DNA of 64,000 nucleotides from Hyphococcus flavus (GCF_028748065.1 NZ_CP118166.1:1255501-1319500), one strand, 5' to 3'. Positions 17,444 through 26,796 are shown, counted from the stretch's first letter. The notes: generated by a model not told the origin, from the sequence alone. Translations and numbers: made by a program.

Positions 17444-17692
17444 ATGAAACTCACCATTAATGTTGACTGCACCCCGGCCGAGGCGCGCGCCTTTTTCGGC
17501 CAGCCGGATCTAGAGCCTATGAATGACATGATCGTCGAAGAGATGATGAAACGGGCGAAAGAAAACATGGACACCCTCGCCGACCCGGAGCGGATGATGG
17601 CGCAATGGATGGCGTTTTCCGGCAAGAGCTTTGAGCAATTCCAGAACATGATGGGCGCCGCCATGGGCGGCGGGGGAGCAAAGAAGAAATAG
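17444..17692 (+). CDS. DUF6489 family small protein
   Basis: 82 residues, cytosolic. Starts MKLTINVDCTPAEARAFFGQPDLEPMND, followed by Met-rich amphipathic helices and a short GGGGAKKK tail. This CTPxEARxFxGxPDxxPM start is typical of the DUF6489 family of alphaproteobacteria, often encoded close to polyhydroxyalkanoate or housekeeping genes; function unknown. The helical, Met-rich middle resembles phasin-like or chaperone-type proteins, only as an impression. It ends 13 bp before mnmE and is probably in its operon. Confidence 0.75.
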   Translation: MKLTINVDCTPAEARAFFGQPDLEPMNDMIVEEMMKRAKENMDTLADPERMMAQWMAFSGKSFEQFQNMMGAAMGGGGAKKK

Positions 17693-17705
17693 AAGCGTCC
17701 AGCAA

Positions 17706-19058
17706 ATGACCGATACGATCTTTGCCAGGGCCTCCGGCGCGGGAAAAGCGGGCGTCGCCGTCTATCGCCTGTCGGGTCCGGATTCTCATGCGATCGCCAA
17801 CGCATTAGTTGGTAAACGGATTAATAACAGAGAAGCAAAACTGGTCGCTTTGCGCGATCCGGAGACTGCTGAACTGATTGATCGCGGCCAAATTATCGAC
17901 AAGGGTTTGGCCATACTTTTCAGGGGACCGAAAAGTTTCACCGGCGAGGATGTCGCCGAATTTCATCTTCACGGGTCGCGTGCGGTCGAAATATCCCTTT
18001 ATGAGACGCTTTCCCGTCTTGGTGCGCGGCCCGCTGAGGCCGGCGAATTTACCCTACGCGCGCTAAAAAATGGCAAGCTTGACCTCGCTCAGGCTGAGGC
18101 GCTCGCCGATCTTATCGATGCCGAAACGACCCTGCAGAAAAAGCAGGCTTTGGGTCAGCTTGACGGGCGGCTTTCAGCGCTCGCGGAGGGCTGGCGGCAG
18201 CAGATTTTGAATGTCCTGGCGCCCCTCGAGGCGGACATCGATTTCCCCGACGAGGGCGATGTGCCCGCCGCGGTGGCGGCTAATGCCGGCCCAGCCATAT
18301 GCGCCCTTAAGGAATCATTAACGGCGTTTCTTGACCAGTCCATTCGTGCACGGACGATCCGCGAAGGCGTCTCCATTGCCGTCATCGGTCCGCCGAATGC
18401 GGGCAAGTCATCCCTCGTCAACGCGCTTGCCGGGTCCGAAGTCGCCATCGTGTCCGACATCGCCGGAACCACGCGGGATATTGTCGAGACGAGGCTCGAT
18501 CTCGGCGGCATCGTTGCGGCGATTGCTGATACTGCGGGCATTCACGGGGCGACCAAGGATAAAATCGAGGAAGAAGGCATGCGCCGTGCCCGCGCCCGCG
18601 CCAAAGAGGCTGATCTGCGCGTCGCGGTTCTCGATCCGGGACATGACTATGTTTCACGTGAAACGCTCGATCTCCTCCGACCCGGCGATTTCCTGATCTG
18701 GTCAAAGGCGGATCTCGCCCCGGCCATACCGGAGGCCGCCGTTCCAGAGGGCGTAAGCACGATAATGGTATCGTCCAAAACACACTCAGGGCTTGATGGC
18801 CTGGTCTCGTCTCTGACCGAAGCGCTTGCCGGCGGGCTGGACGCGGATGGTCCCGCCCTTACCCGTGAGCGTCATGCTGCGGCTGTCAGGGAAGCGGTAG
18901 AAGCCCTCACCCGCGCCGAGTCTCTCATTGAAACCGCGCCGGAACTGGCGGCGGAGGACGCCCGCCTTGCCGCACGTGCACTCGGCTCTATCACCGGCGC
19001 AGTTGGCGTCGAGGACGTATTGGGCGAGATATTTTCCAGTTTTTGTATTGGGAAATAA
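17706..19058 (+). CDS. mnmE: tRNA modification GTPase MnmE
   Basis: 450 residues, normal length. N-terminal tetrahydrofolate-binding domain (TIFARASGAGKAGVAVYRLSG), central helical domain, inserted G domain with GPPNAGKSSLVNAL (P-loop near residue 228), DIAGTTRD and DTAG switches, and the C-terminal FCIGK with the conserved Cys. With MnmG it makes the cmnm5/nm5 modification at U34 of several tRNAs. Its partner mnmG is 0.8 kb downstream, separated by two small hypothetical genes. A parS-like site lies in the coding sequence at 18651-18664. Confidence 0.97.
   Translation: MTDTIFARASGAGKAGVAVYRLSGPDSHAIANALVGKRINNREAKLVALRDPETAELIDRGQIIDKGLAILFRGPKSFTGEDVAEFHLHGSRAVEISLYETLSRLGARPAEAGEFTLRALKNGKLDLAQAEALADLIDAETTLQKKQALGQLDGRLSALAEGWRQQILNVLAPLEADIDFPDEGDVPAAVAANAGPAICALKESLTAFLDQSIRARTIREGVSIAVIGPPNAGKSSLVNALAGSEVAIVSDIAGTTRDIVETRLDLGGIVAAIADTAGIHGATKDKIEEEGMRRARARAKEADLRVAVLDPGHDYVSRETLDLLRPGDFLIWSKADLAPAIPEAAVPEGVSTIMVSSKTHSGLDGLVSSLTEALAGGLDADGPALTRERHAAAVREAVEALTRAESLIETAPELAAEDARLAARALGSITGAVGVEDVLGEIFSSFCIGK
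18651..18664. other. parS: parS-like ParB-binding palindrome inside mnmE
   Basis: GTTTCACGTGAAAC, a perfect 14-bp parS core; with flanks it reads T...G, so 15 of 16 positions of TGTTTCACGTGAAACA match. Confidence 0.8.
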
Positions 19059-19061
19059 ACG

Positions 19062-19322
19062 TCAGAAGAGGTCTTCTTCGGCATCCGCGCCAGTATTCCG
19101 GATCAGGCGCAGGCGCGCGGCGGCCTTTTTGAGGACTTCGGCGGCGTCATGCTCGCCGCGCAGGTCCAGCCGCATCGCCGCCCGCTCGTAATTCTGATAT
19201 TTTTCGACAAGCCGGTCGGATATCTGCTCCTGGAGCGTCACCGGTTTTTTGACCGGCTTTGGCGTCTCTGCCGCGCCAAAGAGCGTTTTGCGTTCGGGAC
19301 TGACGAATTGCCGCTGCGCCAT
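19062..19322 (-). CDS. Conserved-looking small protein of unknown function
   Basis: 86 residues from ATG 19322 (MAQRQFVSPERKTLFG), which has GAAGGGG upstream; an in-frame ATG at 19352 would add ten Arg-rich residues. Cytosolic, highly charged and mainly helical: TLQEQISDRLVEKYQNYERAA...AAEVLKKAAARLRLI, and it ends in an acidic EEDLF. No recognised family. It is on the opposite strand to mnmE, ending three bases past the mnmE stop. Its codon composition resembles the neighbours and the frame is long for a short gap, so it is probably real. Confidence 0.6.
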   Translation of the reverse strand: MAQRQFVSPERKTLFGAAETPKPVKKPVTLQEQISDRLVEKYQNYERAAMRLDLRGEHDAAEVLKKAAARLRLIRNTGADAEEDLF

Positions 19323-19544
19323 GAGAAAACCCCTTCTTCTTATGTTGCGCAAAATCTTTCTGGCACTACTGCAGCAACCATGCCTGACGCTGTGACCTGC
19401 GGGCCATGGTTGCCGAAATGTAAAGGCGGGCGTTCAAACGTCGTAACAAATCGTGACATTAAATCTCATCCCCGCCCTATCCGGCGGCCTTAGACTGTTT
19501 GTCGTGAAACGAATTTGAAATCGCTGGATGCTAGGGAACGCAAT

Positions 19545-19772
19545 ATGTGTGTAACCCCGGCAAGCGAGTTCTTCTGGATCGGTCTGGCGCTGTTCGCGGC
19601 GGTAGGCTTTGTCTGCTTTCGGGTTGGACATCGGTTCTGGAGGGACGCCTCAAGCGCCAGTAATGCAGAGCAATGGGCCGAGGTTTTTAACGATCATGGC
19701 CCGCCGATGATGAATTGCAGCCTGTGGCTGTTGATTTTGATCCTTGCCGGCGTTTCCTGCGGGTTGCTCTAG
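19545..19772 (+). CDS. Small predicted membrane protein
   Basis: 75 residues from ATG 19545, preceded by AGGGA at seven bases. Two hydrophobic helices (FFWIGLALFAAVGFVCFRVG and LWLLILILAGVSCGLL) flank a polar loop of about 30 residues. No family recognised. It lies between mnmE and mnmG, and its stop is 12 bp before the perfect parS at 19784. The good Shine-Dalgarno and helix pattern support it, but the reading frame is short and could be fortuitous. Confidence 0.45.
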   Translation: MCVTPASEFFWIGLALFAAVGFVCFRVGHRFWRDASSASNAEQWAEVFNDHGPPMMNCSLWLLILILAGVSCGLL

Positions 19773-19783
19773 CCGGACAACAT

Positions 19784-19799
19784 TGTTTCACGTGAAACA
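19784..19799. other. parS: Perfect intergenic parS site upstream of mnmG
   Basis: TGTTTCACGTGAAACA, an exact 16-bp match to the chromosomal parS consensus. It lies in the 95-bp gap before mnmG, 3 kb from parAB. As the only intergenic perfect site it may be the main ParB nucleation site, and it could affect mnmG transcription. Confidence 0.92.
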
Positions 19800-19867
19800 C
19801 CGCCCGCGCAATTTTGCGGGTGCAATGTCGTTGATGACCGCCTATATGGCGGCGCCAGAGGCGTGAG

Positions 19868-21775
19868 ATGAAAGACTACGATGTCATTGTGATAGGCGGC
19901 GGACACGCCGGGTGTGAAGCGGCTGCAGCGGCGGCGAGGGCTGGCGCGAGAACCCTTCTCGCCACCCATCGGAAAGACACAATCGGTGAGATGTCTTGCA
20001 ACCCGGCCATCGGTGGGCTCGGCAAGGGCCATCTGGTGCGCGAGGTCGATGCGCTGGACGGCCTGATGGGCCGGGTTATTGACCGGGCGGGCATACAGTT
20101 CCGGATGCTGAACCGCTCCAAGGGGCCAGCGGTGCGCGGGCCCCGTGCCCAGGCTGACCGCAAGCTCTACCGCGAGACCATGCAAGCGCTGCTGGCGGAG
20201 TATCCCGGCCTCGACATCCTTGAGGCGGCGGTAGAGGACCTGCTCGTTGATGAGACTGTTCCACGTGGAACAGTCCGGGGCGTGGTCACCGCTGAGGGAG
20301 CGGAAATCGGTGCAAGCGCAGTCGTCCTTACGACGGGCACGTTCCTCAAAGGCGTCATTCACATCGGCGACCGGCGCATCCCGGCGGGCCGGGCGAATTC
20401 CCGCGCGTCAGATAAGAGCTGGGGTGACGGAGTGGAAGCGCCGTCAGTCGGTCTTTCCGAACGGCTTTACGGATTGGGCCTGAAAATGGGCCGGCTTAAA
20501 ACCGGCACCCCTGCTCGGCTCGACGGTCGAACCATCGATTGGGAGCGGTTGGAGATGCAGCCGGCGGATGAGGCCCCCGTCCCGTTCTCCTTTCTGACGG
20601 AACGGATCGTGGTCCCGCAGATTCATTGCGGCATCACCTTCACGAACGCCGAAACGCACCGGATCATTGAGGAAAATATCGGAAAATCCGCTGTTTATGG
20701 CGGGGGCATTTCGGGCCGTGGCCCTAGGTACTGTCCGTCCATCGAAGACAAGGTGGTGCGGTTCGCAGAGCGCGAAAGCCATCAGATATTCCTGGAGCCG
20801 GAAGGGCTGGACGATCATACGGTCTATCCGAACGGAATATCGACCTCCCTGCCTGAGAACGTGCAGGCGGCATTTCTCAAGACCATTCCCGGCCTCGAGA
20901 TGGCGGAGGTCGTCCGCTATGGCTACGCTATTGAGTATGACTATGTGGATCCGCGTGAGCTGAGCGCGACGCTCGAAACCAAGGCCCTTCCTGGCCTGTA
21001 TCTGGCGGGACAGATCAATGGCACCACCGGTTATGAAGAGGCGGCTGCGCAAGGTCTGATGGCTGGCGTCAATGCGGCGCGTAAGGCTGCGGGAGGCGAT
21101 CCATTCATTCTTGACCGGTCAGAAGCCTATGTGGGCGTTATGATCGATGACCTTGTAACACACGGAGTCACAGAACCGTATCGGATGTTTACAAGCCGGG
21201 CGGAGTATCGGCTGACCCTGAGGGCCGACAACGCCGACCAGCGCCTGACGCCGATCGGGATCGCTGAGGGTATAGTGGGCGCAGATCGCGCCGAAGCGTT
21301 CCACGTGAAACAGGCAGCGCTGGGAACAGCGAGAGAATGGGCGCGCGAGACGACCATCACGCCCAATGAGGGCGAAAAATATGGGCTCAAGCTCAATAAG
21401 GATGGCCGGCGGCGTTCGGTTCTCGATCTGTTGGCCCTGCCTGGCGTCGATCTGGCTGCGCTTGGCGAGATTTGGCCCGAGATTGGCGAGATGCCCGTTG
21501 CGGTAGCGGAACAATTGAGTTTTGACGCGCTTTACGCAGGGTATCTTCATCGGCAGGAAGCGGACATCATCGCCTTCAAAAAAGACGAATCCCTAAAGCT
21601 GCCGGCCGATCTTGACTATTCAGAGATCAAAGGGCTCTCGAACGAAGTGCGTCAAAAGCTCGTCGATGCGCGCCCGGCGACCCTTGGTCAGGCTGGCCGC
21701 ATCGAGGGGGTGACGCCGGCCGCGTTAGCCCTACTCCTGGCGCACATGAAAAAGCGTGGAGCCGCCAGCGCATGA
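19868..21775 (+). CDS. mnmG: tRNA U34 carboxymethylaminomethyl modification enzyme MnmG (GidA)
   Basis: 635 residues, long form. FAD-binding Rossmann motif [19 protein letters not shown] at residues 8-26; conserved [26 protein letters not shown] follows, with the catalytic Cys. [21 protein letters not shown] near 375-400 is a second family signature. Works with MnmE, FAD and NADH to install cmnm5 at tRNA wobble uridines. AGAGG precedes ATG 19868. Stop overlaps the rsmG start (ATGA), so the two are coupled. Two parS-like sites lie within its coding sequence (20257-20272 and 21298-21311). Confidence 0.97.
   Translation: MKDYDVIVIGGGHAGCEAAAAAARAGARTLLATHRKDTIGEMSCNPAIGGLGKGHLVREVDALDGLMGRVIDRAGIQFRMLNRSKGPAVRGPRAQADRKLYRETMQALLAEYPGLDILEAAVEDLLVDETVPRGTVRGVVTAEGAEIGASAVVLTTGTFLKGVIHIGDRRIPAGRANSRASDKSWGDGVEAPSVGLSERLYGLGLKMGRLKTGTPARLDGRTIDWERLEMQPADEAPVPFSFLTERIVVPQIHCGITFTNAETHRIIEENIGKSAVYGGGISGRGPRYCPSIEDKVVRFAERESHQIFLEPEGLDDHTVYPNGISTSLPENVQAAFLKTIPGLEMAEVVRYGYAIEYDYVDPRELSATLETKALPGLYLAGQINGTTGYEEAAAQGLMAGVNAARKAAGGDPFILDRSEAYVGVMIDDLVTHGVTEPYRMFTSRAEYRLTLRADNADQRLTPIGIAEGIVGADRAEAFHVKQAALGTAREWARETTITPNEGEKYGLKLNKDGRRRSVLDLLALPGVDLAALGEIWPEIGEMPVAVAEQLSFDALYAGYLHRQEADIIAFKKDESLKLPADLDYSEIKGLSNEVRQKLVDARPATLGQAGRIEGVTPAALALLLAHMKKRGAASA
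20257..20272. other. parS: Variant parS palindrome inside mnmG (symmetric C/G substitution)
   Basis: TGTTCCACGTGGAACA differs from the parS consensus by one change in each arm (T to C, A to G), keeping perfect symmetry; the dyad extends two further bases on each side. The compensating pair suggests it is under selection as a binding site, although ParB affinity may be altered. Confidence 0.55.
21298..21311. other. parS: parS-like half-variant site inside mnmG
   Basis: GTTCCACGTGAAAC has the CACGTG centre and the right arm of parS with one T to C change in the left arm. Extended to 16 bases it matches 14 positions of the consensus. Confidence 0.6.
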
Positions 21776-22389
21776 CGCCGGAAGAGTTTGCCGCCGAAAC
21801 AAATGTTTCACGTGAAACATTGGACCGCCTTTTAGAGATGGACCGTGTACTGACGGATTGGTCAGAGCGGCACAATCTGATCGCGCGCTCGACCATAAAA
21901 GACCGATGGCATCGGCATTTCCTTGACTCCGCTCAGGTCGCGCCATTGCTGCCCGAAGGCGCAAAGTCCATTGCCGATCTCGGGTCCGGCGCCGGGTTCC
22001 CCGGCCTTGTCCTGGCGGCCATGCGCCCGAAAGCGAAAGTCACGCTGATCGAATCCACGGGGAAAAAAGCTGCTTTCCTAACCGCCGCCGGCGAGGCTAT
22101 GGGTTTGAGAAATTTGAAAGTCATACCGGCGCGGATCGAATCGGTAGTGCTGTCGGCGCCGCCAGACGTCATCACCGCAAGAGCCCTCGCCCGGCTTGAT
22201 AAATTGCTTGGCTACGGCGCTGGAATACAAGGCAAAAGCACACGGTATTTCTTACTAAAAGGACAAGATGTTGAGGTTGAATTGACCGAAGCCGCTAAAT
22301 CTTGGACTATGGATGTCACCCGCCATCAGAGCCAAACGAGCCCTGACGCGACTATTTTAGAGATCGGAAATCTTGCGCGTGCCCGCTAA
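21772..22389 (+). CDS. rsmG: 16S rRNA (guanine527-N7)-methyltransferase RsmG (GidB)
   Basis: 205 residues, normal length. The Rossmann methyltransferase core has the SAM-binding [18 protein letters not shown] near residues 63-81, and RHFLDSAQV with the conserved HxxDS motif just before it. Methylates G527 of 16S rRNA. It overlaps the mnmG stop by four bases at its start and the parA start at its end, so mnmG-rsmG-parA look co-translated. Residues 10-15 are encoded by a perfect parS site (21804-21819), giving NVSRET. Confidence 0.96.
   Translation: MTPEEFAAETNVSRETLDRLLEMDRVLTDWSERHNLIARSTIKDRWHRHFLDSAQVAPLLPEGAKSIADLGSGAGFPGLVLAAMRPKAKVTLIESTGKKAAFLTAAGEAMGLRNLKVIPARIESVVLSAPPDVITARALARLDKLLGYGAGIQGKSTRYFLLKGQDVEVELTEAAKSWTMDVTRHQSQTSPDATILEIGNLARAR
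21804..21819. other. parS: Perfect parS site inside rsmG
   Basis: TGTTTCACGTGAAACA, an exact 16-bp consensus match, in the first 50 bases of rsmG and 0.6 kb upstream of parA. Confidence 0.92.
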
Positions 22390-23200
22390 TCGCCCTGCCT
22401 CATCTCCAAGAATTCTTGCGGTCGCCAACCAGAAGGGCGGTGTCGGCAAGACCACTACGGCGATCAATTTATCGACGGCGCTGGCGGCGGTCGGCGAAAA
22501 AGTGCTGCTCATCGATCTCGACCCGCAGGGGAACGCCTCTACCGGCCTTGGCATATCCGCTGCCGACCGGGGCGTTACCACCTATGAGGTGTTATCCGGG
22601 GATTACCGGCTCGAAGCCGCCGTCACCGAGACGGACATACCGGGCTTGTGCCTTGCGCCCGCTGGTGTCGACCTCGCTGGCGCGGAAATTGAGCTCATCG
22701 AAGCGGACAGAAGGCATTTCCGGCTCGCCGATGCGCTCGAAGAGTTCTCGGCGAGCGAAAAAGGCGCCGGGATGACCTATGTGCTGATCGATTGTCCGCC
22801 GTCGCTGAGTTTGCTCACCATCAACGCCCTCGCCGCCGCCCAGGCGGTGATGATCCCGCTGCAGTGTGAGTTCTTTGCGCTTGAAGGTCTCAGCCAGATC
22901 ATGCGCACAATTGAAACGGTGCGTACACGAATTAATACGGCGCTCGAACTTCAGGGGGTAGTCCTCACCATGCACGACCGGCGCAACAACCTCACCAACC
23001 AGGTTGAGGATGATGTGCGAGCGCATTTGCAAGACAAGGTCTACCGAACCGTGATCCCGCGAAATGTGCGGATTTCCGAAGCGCCGAGCCACGGTAAGCC
23101 GGCGCTTTTGTATGACCTGAAATGTCCGGGCAGCCAGGCCTATATCCAGCTTGCGTCCGAGGTCATTCAGCGCGAGCGCCAGCGTCAAAAGGCGGCTTGA
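22379..23200 (+). CDS. parA: Chromosome partitioning ATPase ParA
   Basis: About 273 residues. Deviant Walker A motif NQKGGVGKTTTAINLS near residues 17-32, with DLDPQGNASTGLG following and YVLIDCPPSLSLLTINAL as Walker B. Binds DNA nonspecifically as an ATP dimer and pulls ParB-parS complexes to segregate the origin region. There is no ATG: the start is GTG 22379 or TTG 22373, both inside the end of rsmG, so coupled translation is likely. It is followed after 14 bp by parB. In Caulobacter-type bacteria this system is essential and tied to polar landmarks. Confidence 0.96.
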   Translation: MPANRPASSPRILAVANQKGGVGKTTTAINLSTALAAVGEKVLLIDLDPQGNASTGLGISAADRGVTTYEVLSGDYRLEAAVTETDIPGLCLAPAGVDLAGAEIELIEADRRHFRLADALEEFSASEKGAGMTYVLIDCPPSLSLLTINALAAAQAVMIPLQCEFFALEGLSQIMRTIETVRTRINTALELQGVVLTMHDRRNNLTNQVEDDVRAHLQDKVYRTVIPRNVRISEAPSHGKPALLYDLKCPGSQAYIQLASEVIQRERQRQKAA

Positions 23201-23214
23201 GGGAGGATTGACAG

Positions 23215-24165
23215 ATGGCCGTAGCGGCAAAAAAGAAAAGCGGAAACAAGGGGTTAGGTCGCGGTCTCGACGCCCTTCTCGGCGATGCCCCGCGCGAGCG
23301 AAAGGGGTCAGCGCAAGCATCGGAACAGGCGGAGCCGTCTTCCGGCCCCAAGCGCGAATTGCCTATCGAGTTTCTAAAGCCAAGCGCTGATCAGCCGCGC
23401 CGCATCTTCGATAAGGATGCGATAGAGGAGCTGGCCGCGTCTATCTCCGCGAAAGGTTTGCTGCAGCCGATTTTGGTGCGCCCAAAGGGTAAAGACCAAT
23501 ACGAGATTGTCGCCGGCGAACGCCGCTGGCGTGCCGCCCAAAAAGCGAAACTGCATGCTGTCCCGGTAATCATCCGTGAGCTGACAGATGAAGAGACGGC
23601 GGAAATCGCCCTCATTGAAAATGTCCAGCGGGTCGATCTGAATCCGGTTGAAGAAGCCGCCGCCTATCGCCGTCTGGCTGACGCCTTTGGCCGAACCCAG
23701 GATGAGATTGCGAAAGCGGTCGGCAAATCCAGAAGCCATGTGGCGAACATCATGCGGCTTTTGAACCTGCCGCAAAAAGCCATCGACGCCCTTTCCGCCG
23801 GCGCCATTACCATGGGCCATGCCCGCGCGCTCCTCGGGTCTTCGGCGCCGGACCAGGCCTGCTCGATTGTGCTCAAACGCGATCTTTCCGTGCGAGAGAC
23901 CGAAGCGCTGATCCGGGAGGCTGAAGGCGAGATCAGGTCTGCCTCAACCGGTGGCAAGAACGGGAAAAGCAAAGGCAATACAAAGGTTTCGTCAGCTCCT
24001 AAAGACGCCGACACGCGCGCCTTGGAACGCGATCTTTCCGCCATTTTGGGGCTGGAAGTAGCGATTGAGCATGCGAAGAAAGGGTCCGGTTCTGTAACCC
24101 TAAACTACCTCACGCTCGATCAGCTTGACGACATCTGCCGCCGCCTGATGGGCGCGAGGGCGTAA
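23215..24165 (+). CDS. parB: Chromosome partitioning protein ParB
   Basis: 316 residues. After a basic tail (KKKSGNKGLGRGLDALLG) comes the ParB N-terminal CTPase domain with GERRWRAAQKAKL and the ENVQRVDLNPVEEAAAY box, then the helix-turn-helix (TQDEIAKAVGKSRSHVANIMRLLNLP) that reads parS, and a C-terminal dimerisation domain from about 265. It loads on parS, slides as a CTP clamp and activates ParA. A good GGGAGG precedes ATG 23215. Its binding sites are the palindromes listed in this annotation, four of which lie within 4 kb upstream. Confidence 0.97.
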   Translation: MAVAAKKKSGNKGLGRGLDALLGDAPRERKGSAQASEQAEPSSGPKRELPIEFLKPSADQPRRIFDKDAIEELAASISAKGLLQPILVRPKGKDQYEIVAGERRWRAAQKAKLHAVPVIIRELTDEETAEIALIENVQRVDLNPVEEAAAYRRLADAFGRTQDEIAKAVGKSRSHVANIMRLLNLPQKAIDALSAGAITMGHARALLGSSAPDQACSIVLKRDLSVRETEALIREAEGEIRSASTGGKNGKSKGNTKVSSAPKDADTRALERDLSAILGLEVAIEHAKKGSGSVTLNYLTLDQLDDICRRLMGARA

Positions 24166-24195
24166 ACGTAAATCTATCAGTATAAAGAGTATACT

Positions 24196-26796
24196 CTACA
24201 GGTAAGACGCCCAAACGATAAACCCCCACAACACGCCGCCGAACATGAGTGCCCCAAAAGTGTGGCCTGTCCAACGGGAATTTCGTTCCAATATCACAGG
24301 ACTTTCAGTGTTGAGGTGATTCACCCATCTAACGAGCGGCATGGTGAACAGAAAAGTAATACCCGACAGCATTGAAAAACTCAAAGATATCAAAGGGCCC
24401 CCTTCGTAGACTGCGTCTGCGATGTTGCCCGCGAAGTAAAAAACAACATATGCGACCGCCAAAGTTACGCCGATAAATACCCGCGTTTTATGGCTCGACT
24501 GATGATCTCGAATTTCTGAGAAAAGCGGGTAAAACCAAATGAAAGAGAAAAAAGCGCGCCAGAACGGCATTATTGCGCGCTCCTCGCGGAACTTAACCCA
24601 CCGCCAGCAGCGCCACATCCAAAAAATCCCGTAGTATCCGAATGTTGCGACGTTCAAAATAACGAATTTGGTCATGGACACAGGGTAAAAAACGGACGTC
24701 TCCATCAAAGCCTCATCGCGTTTTAACTGAGCGACGATTGCAATGATCAGGTAGACGATAACGGCTAGGCCGACGAGGACGCCGACCGCTTCCCAAACGC
24801 CAATTTCTTCATCTAAAGCGTCAGCGCCATAAGTGAATTCAAGAGCGCCATAGTCATTAAGGTCATCTATCACCGACTGATAGTCCGTAGACATATCAAC
24901 CGGCGCCTCTATGGCTTTGGTTGTCATCCGATAGATAATGTTCGTATCAACGCCGCTGGTTTCGTGCATGCGCTCGAAGTCTAAAAAATCGGATTTGTGA
25001 CTGAACTTTTTCGGACCCTCAAAATCTGAAACCGTTTTCAGTGTGAAAATGTGTTTATAATCAACTGGATAAGGCAAAGCAACAGGAGCGGTTCGGCTGG
25101 TGAAATTCACCTCTGACAAGACGCCAAGAACAGCATCAGCCCGCAGCGGAAACGCCGTTTCGAGCGGCTTTTCTGCATAGTGCTCGCGCTCAAAATAATA
25201 CGTTTCAATAACTTTGACTCGGTTGGCGTCACGATCATCGTCAATAGCCATATCTGAAACGGCGGTAATTCCGGGGTACTGGCCTTGGTAATAACTGAGA
25301 TAATCCTGGGCGAGCTGATGAGGCGAGCTTGTTGCAAGAATCCGCCTGAAAGAATCCGCCTGTCTGCCGACATAAGTAGATACGACTTCAAGCCCGACTC
25401 CCGCTGAATTGAATTCAGAGAAATCGAATATCTCCTGAACGACTTTCTCAGGCGCGCTAACTCCAGGTGGCGTCATCTCCCATAAAGCGCCGTTTCCAGC
25501 CTTCAGGGGCAGTCCATATCCGTAGACTGGTTGAGCAATGTCAGGAAAAACCCCGCCCTGATCATAGCTGGTCGGATCGTTCCAATACGTTACTCCGTCA
25601 ACAATGTAGACGACGATCGCATGATCGAAGGCATAAGGAGACGGCGCCGCCTGTGGCAGCGAATAACCCTGATCAGCATCTGTCAGCGCTACGTACGCTT
25701 CGATGCCTAGCGAGCGTAATATTGCCGTCAGCAATAGGCTTTTATCTTTACAATCGCCCCAGCCCCTGGCGATGACCTCTGTAGGAGCGCGAGGCAAGTG
25801 AGACCCAACGCCAGTCTCGTCACCTACATACCGGACTTCATCCTGAACATACCGGATCGCCGCCGTGATTTTTTCCGAAAGAGCGCGGTCCTCGGCATAC
25901 CAGCTGTGGTTGGCGGCAAAATCTGGCGGCAGCACGCTTTTGGCGTCGTAGTCACCGATCAGGCTGTCCACGACCTCTCCCCAGCGGGAAAATGTCGAAA
26001 CAGAAACATAGCCCCAATTGGAAAAAGTTTCCGGCACTGCCTCCTGCGACGGAACAATATCGGGGTCAATTCGCCACCAGCGAAGGTCGCGATAATCGTT
26101 GGCGCTGGTAATTTCTGGTTCAAAATCCGTGTTGTTGTTCTTGATTGTCAGGTCAAGCGCTGCCGGCGCCAGGATCCGATGCTGAAAAAAGGCGATGGGA
26201 ACAGACCAGCTTGATGAGATGCTATCCGAATAATGGCCGGGCCATAACGCAGATTGGCTTGTCCAGCTTACCTCGTAGTCGACAACGTCGCCGACCCTTA
26301 CATCCGGAATTTCCGCATACACCGTGAGATTGCCGTCGGTGACGCCGTTCGCCATATCGCTTTCCTGGCGAGCAACGATGAAACTGTCGGGATTTAGTCT
26401 GTCGATCGTTTGCCCTGCTCGCCGCAAAGTTACTGTGTGAACGGAAAATACATCGTCGAGAGGGTCAAAAACGAATTGCAAGCGCGCAGCAGATTCAAGC
26501 CCAGTCCGGTTTGTTATTTGAACTGCAAGCCGCCGGTAAAACACATAGCGGTCATCTTCGATCCGGGCTTGGGTGTCTGATACCAGATAATAAACGCCGT
26601 CCTGAACCTGGTTTAAGCGCGCATCATTGATTTCCGGCAGGTCCACGCGATCGACCCAGTCGGGTCGTGTTTCGAACGAGATTTCTGATGCGGCTAGCGC
26701 GCTAATGCCTGACCCGGCGATAGCGAACGTCAAAATCGCTGCGATCACACCGGCGAATAACCGGCATACCGCTATAACATTATTGAATAAAAGCAA
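24196..26796 (-). CDS. DUF3857/transglutaminase-like membrane protein with C-terminal multi-helix domain
   Basis: 866 residues. Signal or anchor helix about 10-36; DUF3857 beta-rich domain about 60-240; transglutaminase-like domain with ARGWGDCKDKSLLLTAILRSLG (catalytic Cys), FDHAIVVY (His) and WNDPTS (Asp), so the papain-like triad is complete. From about 670 there are five or six membrane helices; the segment FVILNVATFGYYGIFWMWR followed by MPFWRAFFSFIWFYPLF resembles DUF4234-type membrane domains. The large middle domain is expected in the periplasm. Function unknown; related proteins are often near cell-envelope genes. More AT-rich than its neighbours. Convergent with parB, 30 bp apart. 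Confidence 0.8.
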   Translation of the reverse strand: MLLFNNVIAVCRLFAGVIAAILTFAIAGSGISALAASEISFETRPDWVDRVDLPEINDARLNQVQDGVYYLVSDTQARIEDDRYVFYRRLAVQITNRTGLESAARLQFVFDPLDDVFSVHTVTLRRAGQTIDRLNPDSFIVARQESDMANGVTDGNLTVYAEIPDVRVGDVVDYEVSWTSQSALWPGHYSDSISSSWSVPIAFFQHRILAPAALDLTIKNNNTDFEPEITSANDYRDLRWWRIDPDIVPSQEAVPETFSNWGYVSVSTFSRWGEVVDSLIGDYDAKSVLPPDFAANHSWYAEDRALSEKITAAIRYVQDEVRYVGDETGVGSHLPRAPTEVIARGWGDCKDKSLLLTAILRSLGIEAYVALTDADQGYSLPQAAPSPYAFDHAIVVYIVDGVTYWNDPTSYDQGGVFPDIAQPVYGYGLPLKAGNGALWEMTPPGVSAPEKVVQEIFDFSEFNSAGVGLEVVSTYVGRQADSFRRILATSSPHQLAQDYLSYYQGQYPGITAVSDMAIDDDRDANRVKVIETYYFEREHYAEKPLETAFPLRADAVLGVLSEVNFTSRTAPVALPYPVDYKHIFTLKTVSDFEGPKKFSHKSDFLDFERMHETSGVDTNIIYRMTTKAIEAPVDMSTDYQSVIDDLNDYGALEFTYGADALDEEIGVWEAVGVLVGLAVIVYLIIAIVAQLKRDEALMETSVFYPVSMTKFVILNVATFGYYGIFWMWRCWRWVKFREERAIMPFWRAFFSFIWFYPLFSEIRDHQSSHKTRVFIGVTLAVAYVVFYFAGNIADAVYEGGPLISLSFSMLSGITFLFTMPLVRWVNHLNTESPVILERNSRWTGHTFGALMFGGVLWGFIVWASYL

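Noticed and set aside
24186-24197. AGAGTATACTCT palindrome between parB and the transglutaminase gene
   Set aside because: AT-rich 12-bp dyad without loop or T-tract; neither a good terminator nor a parS-like site.
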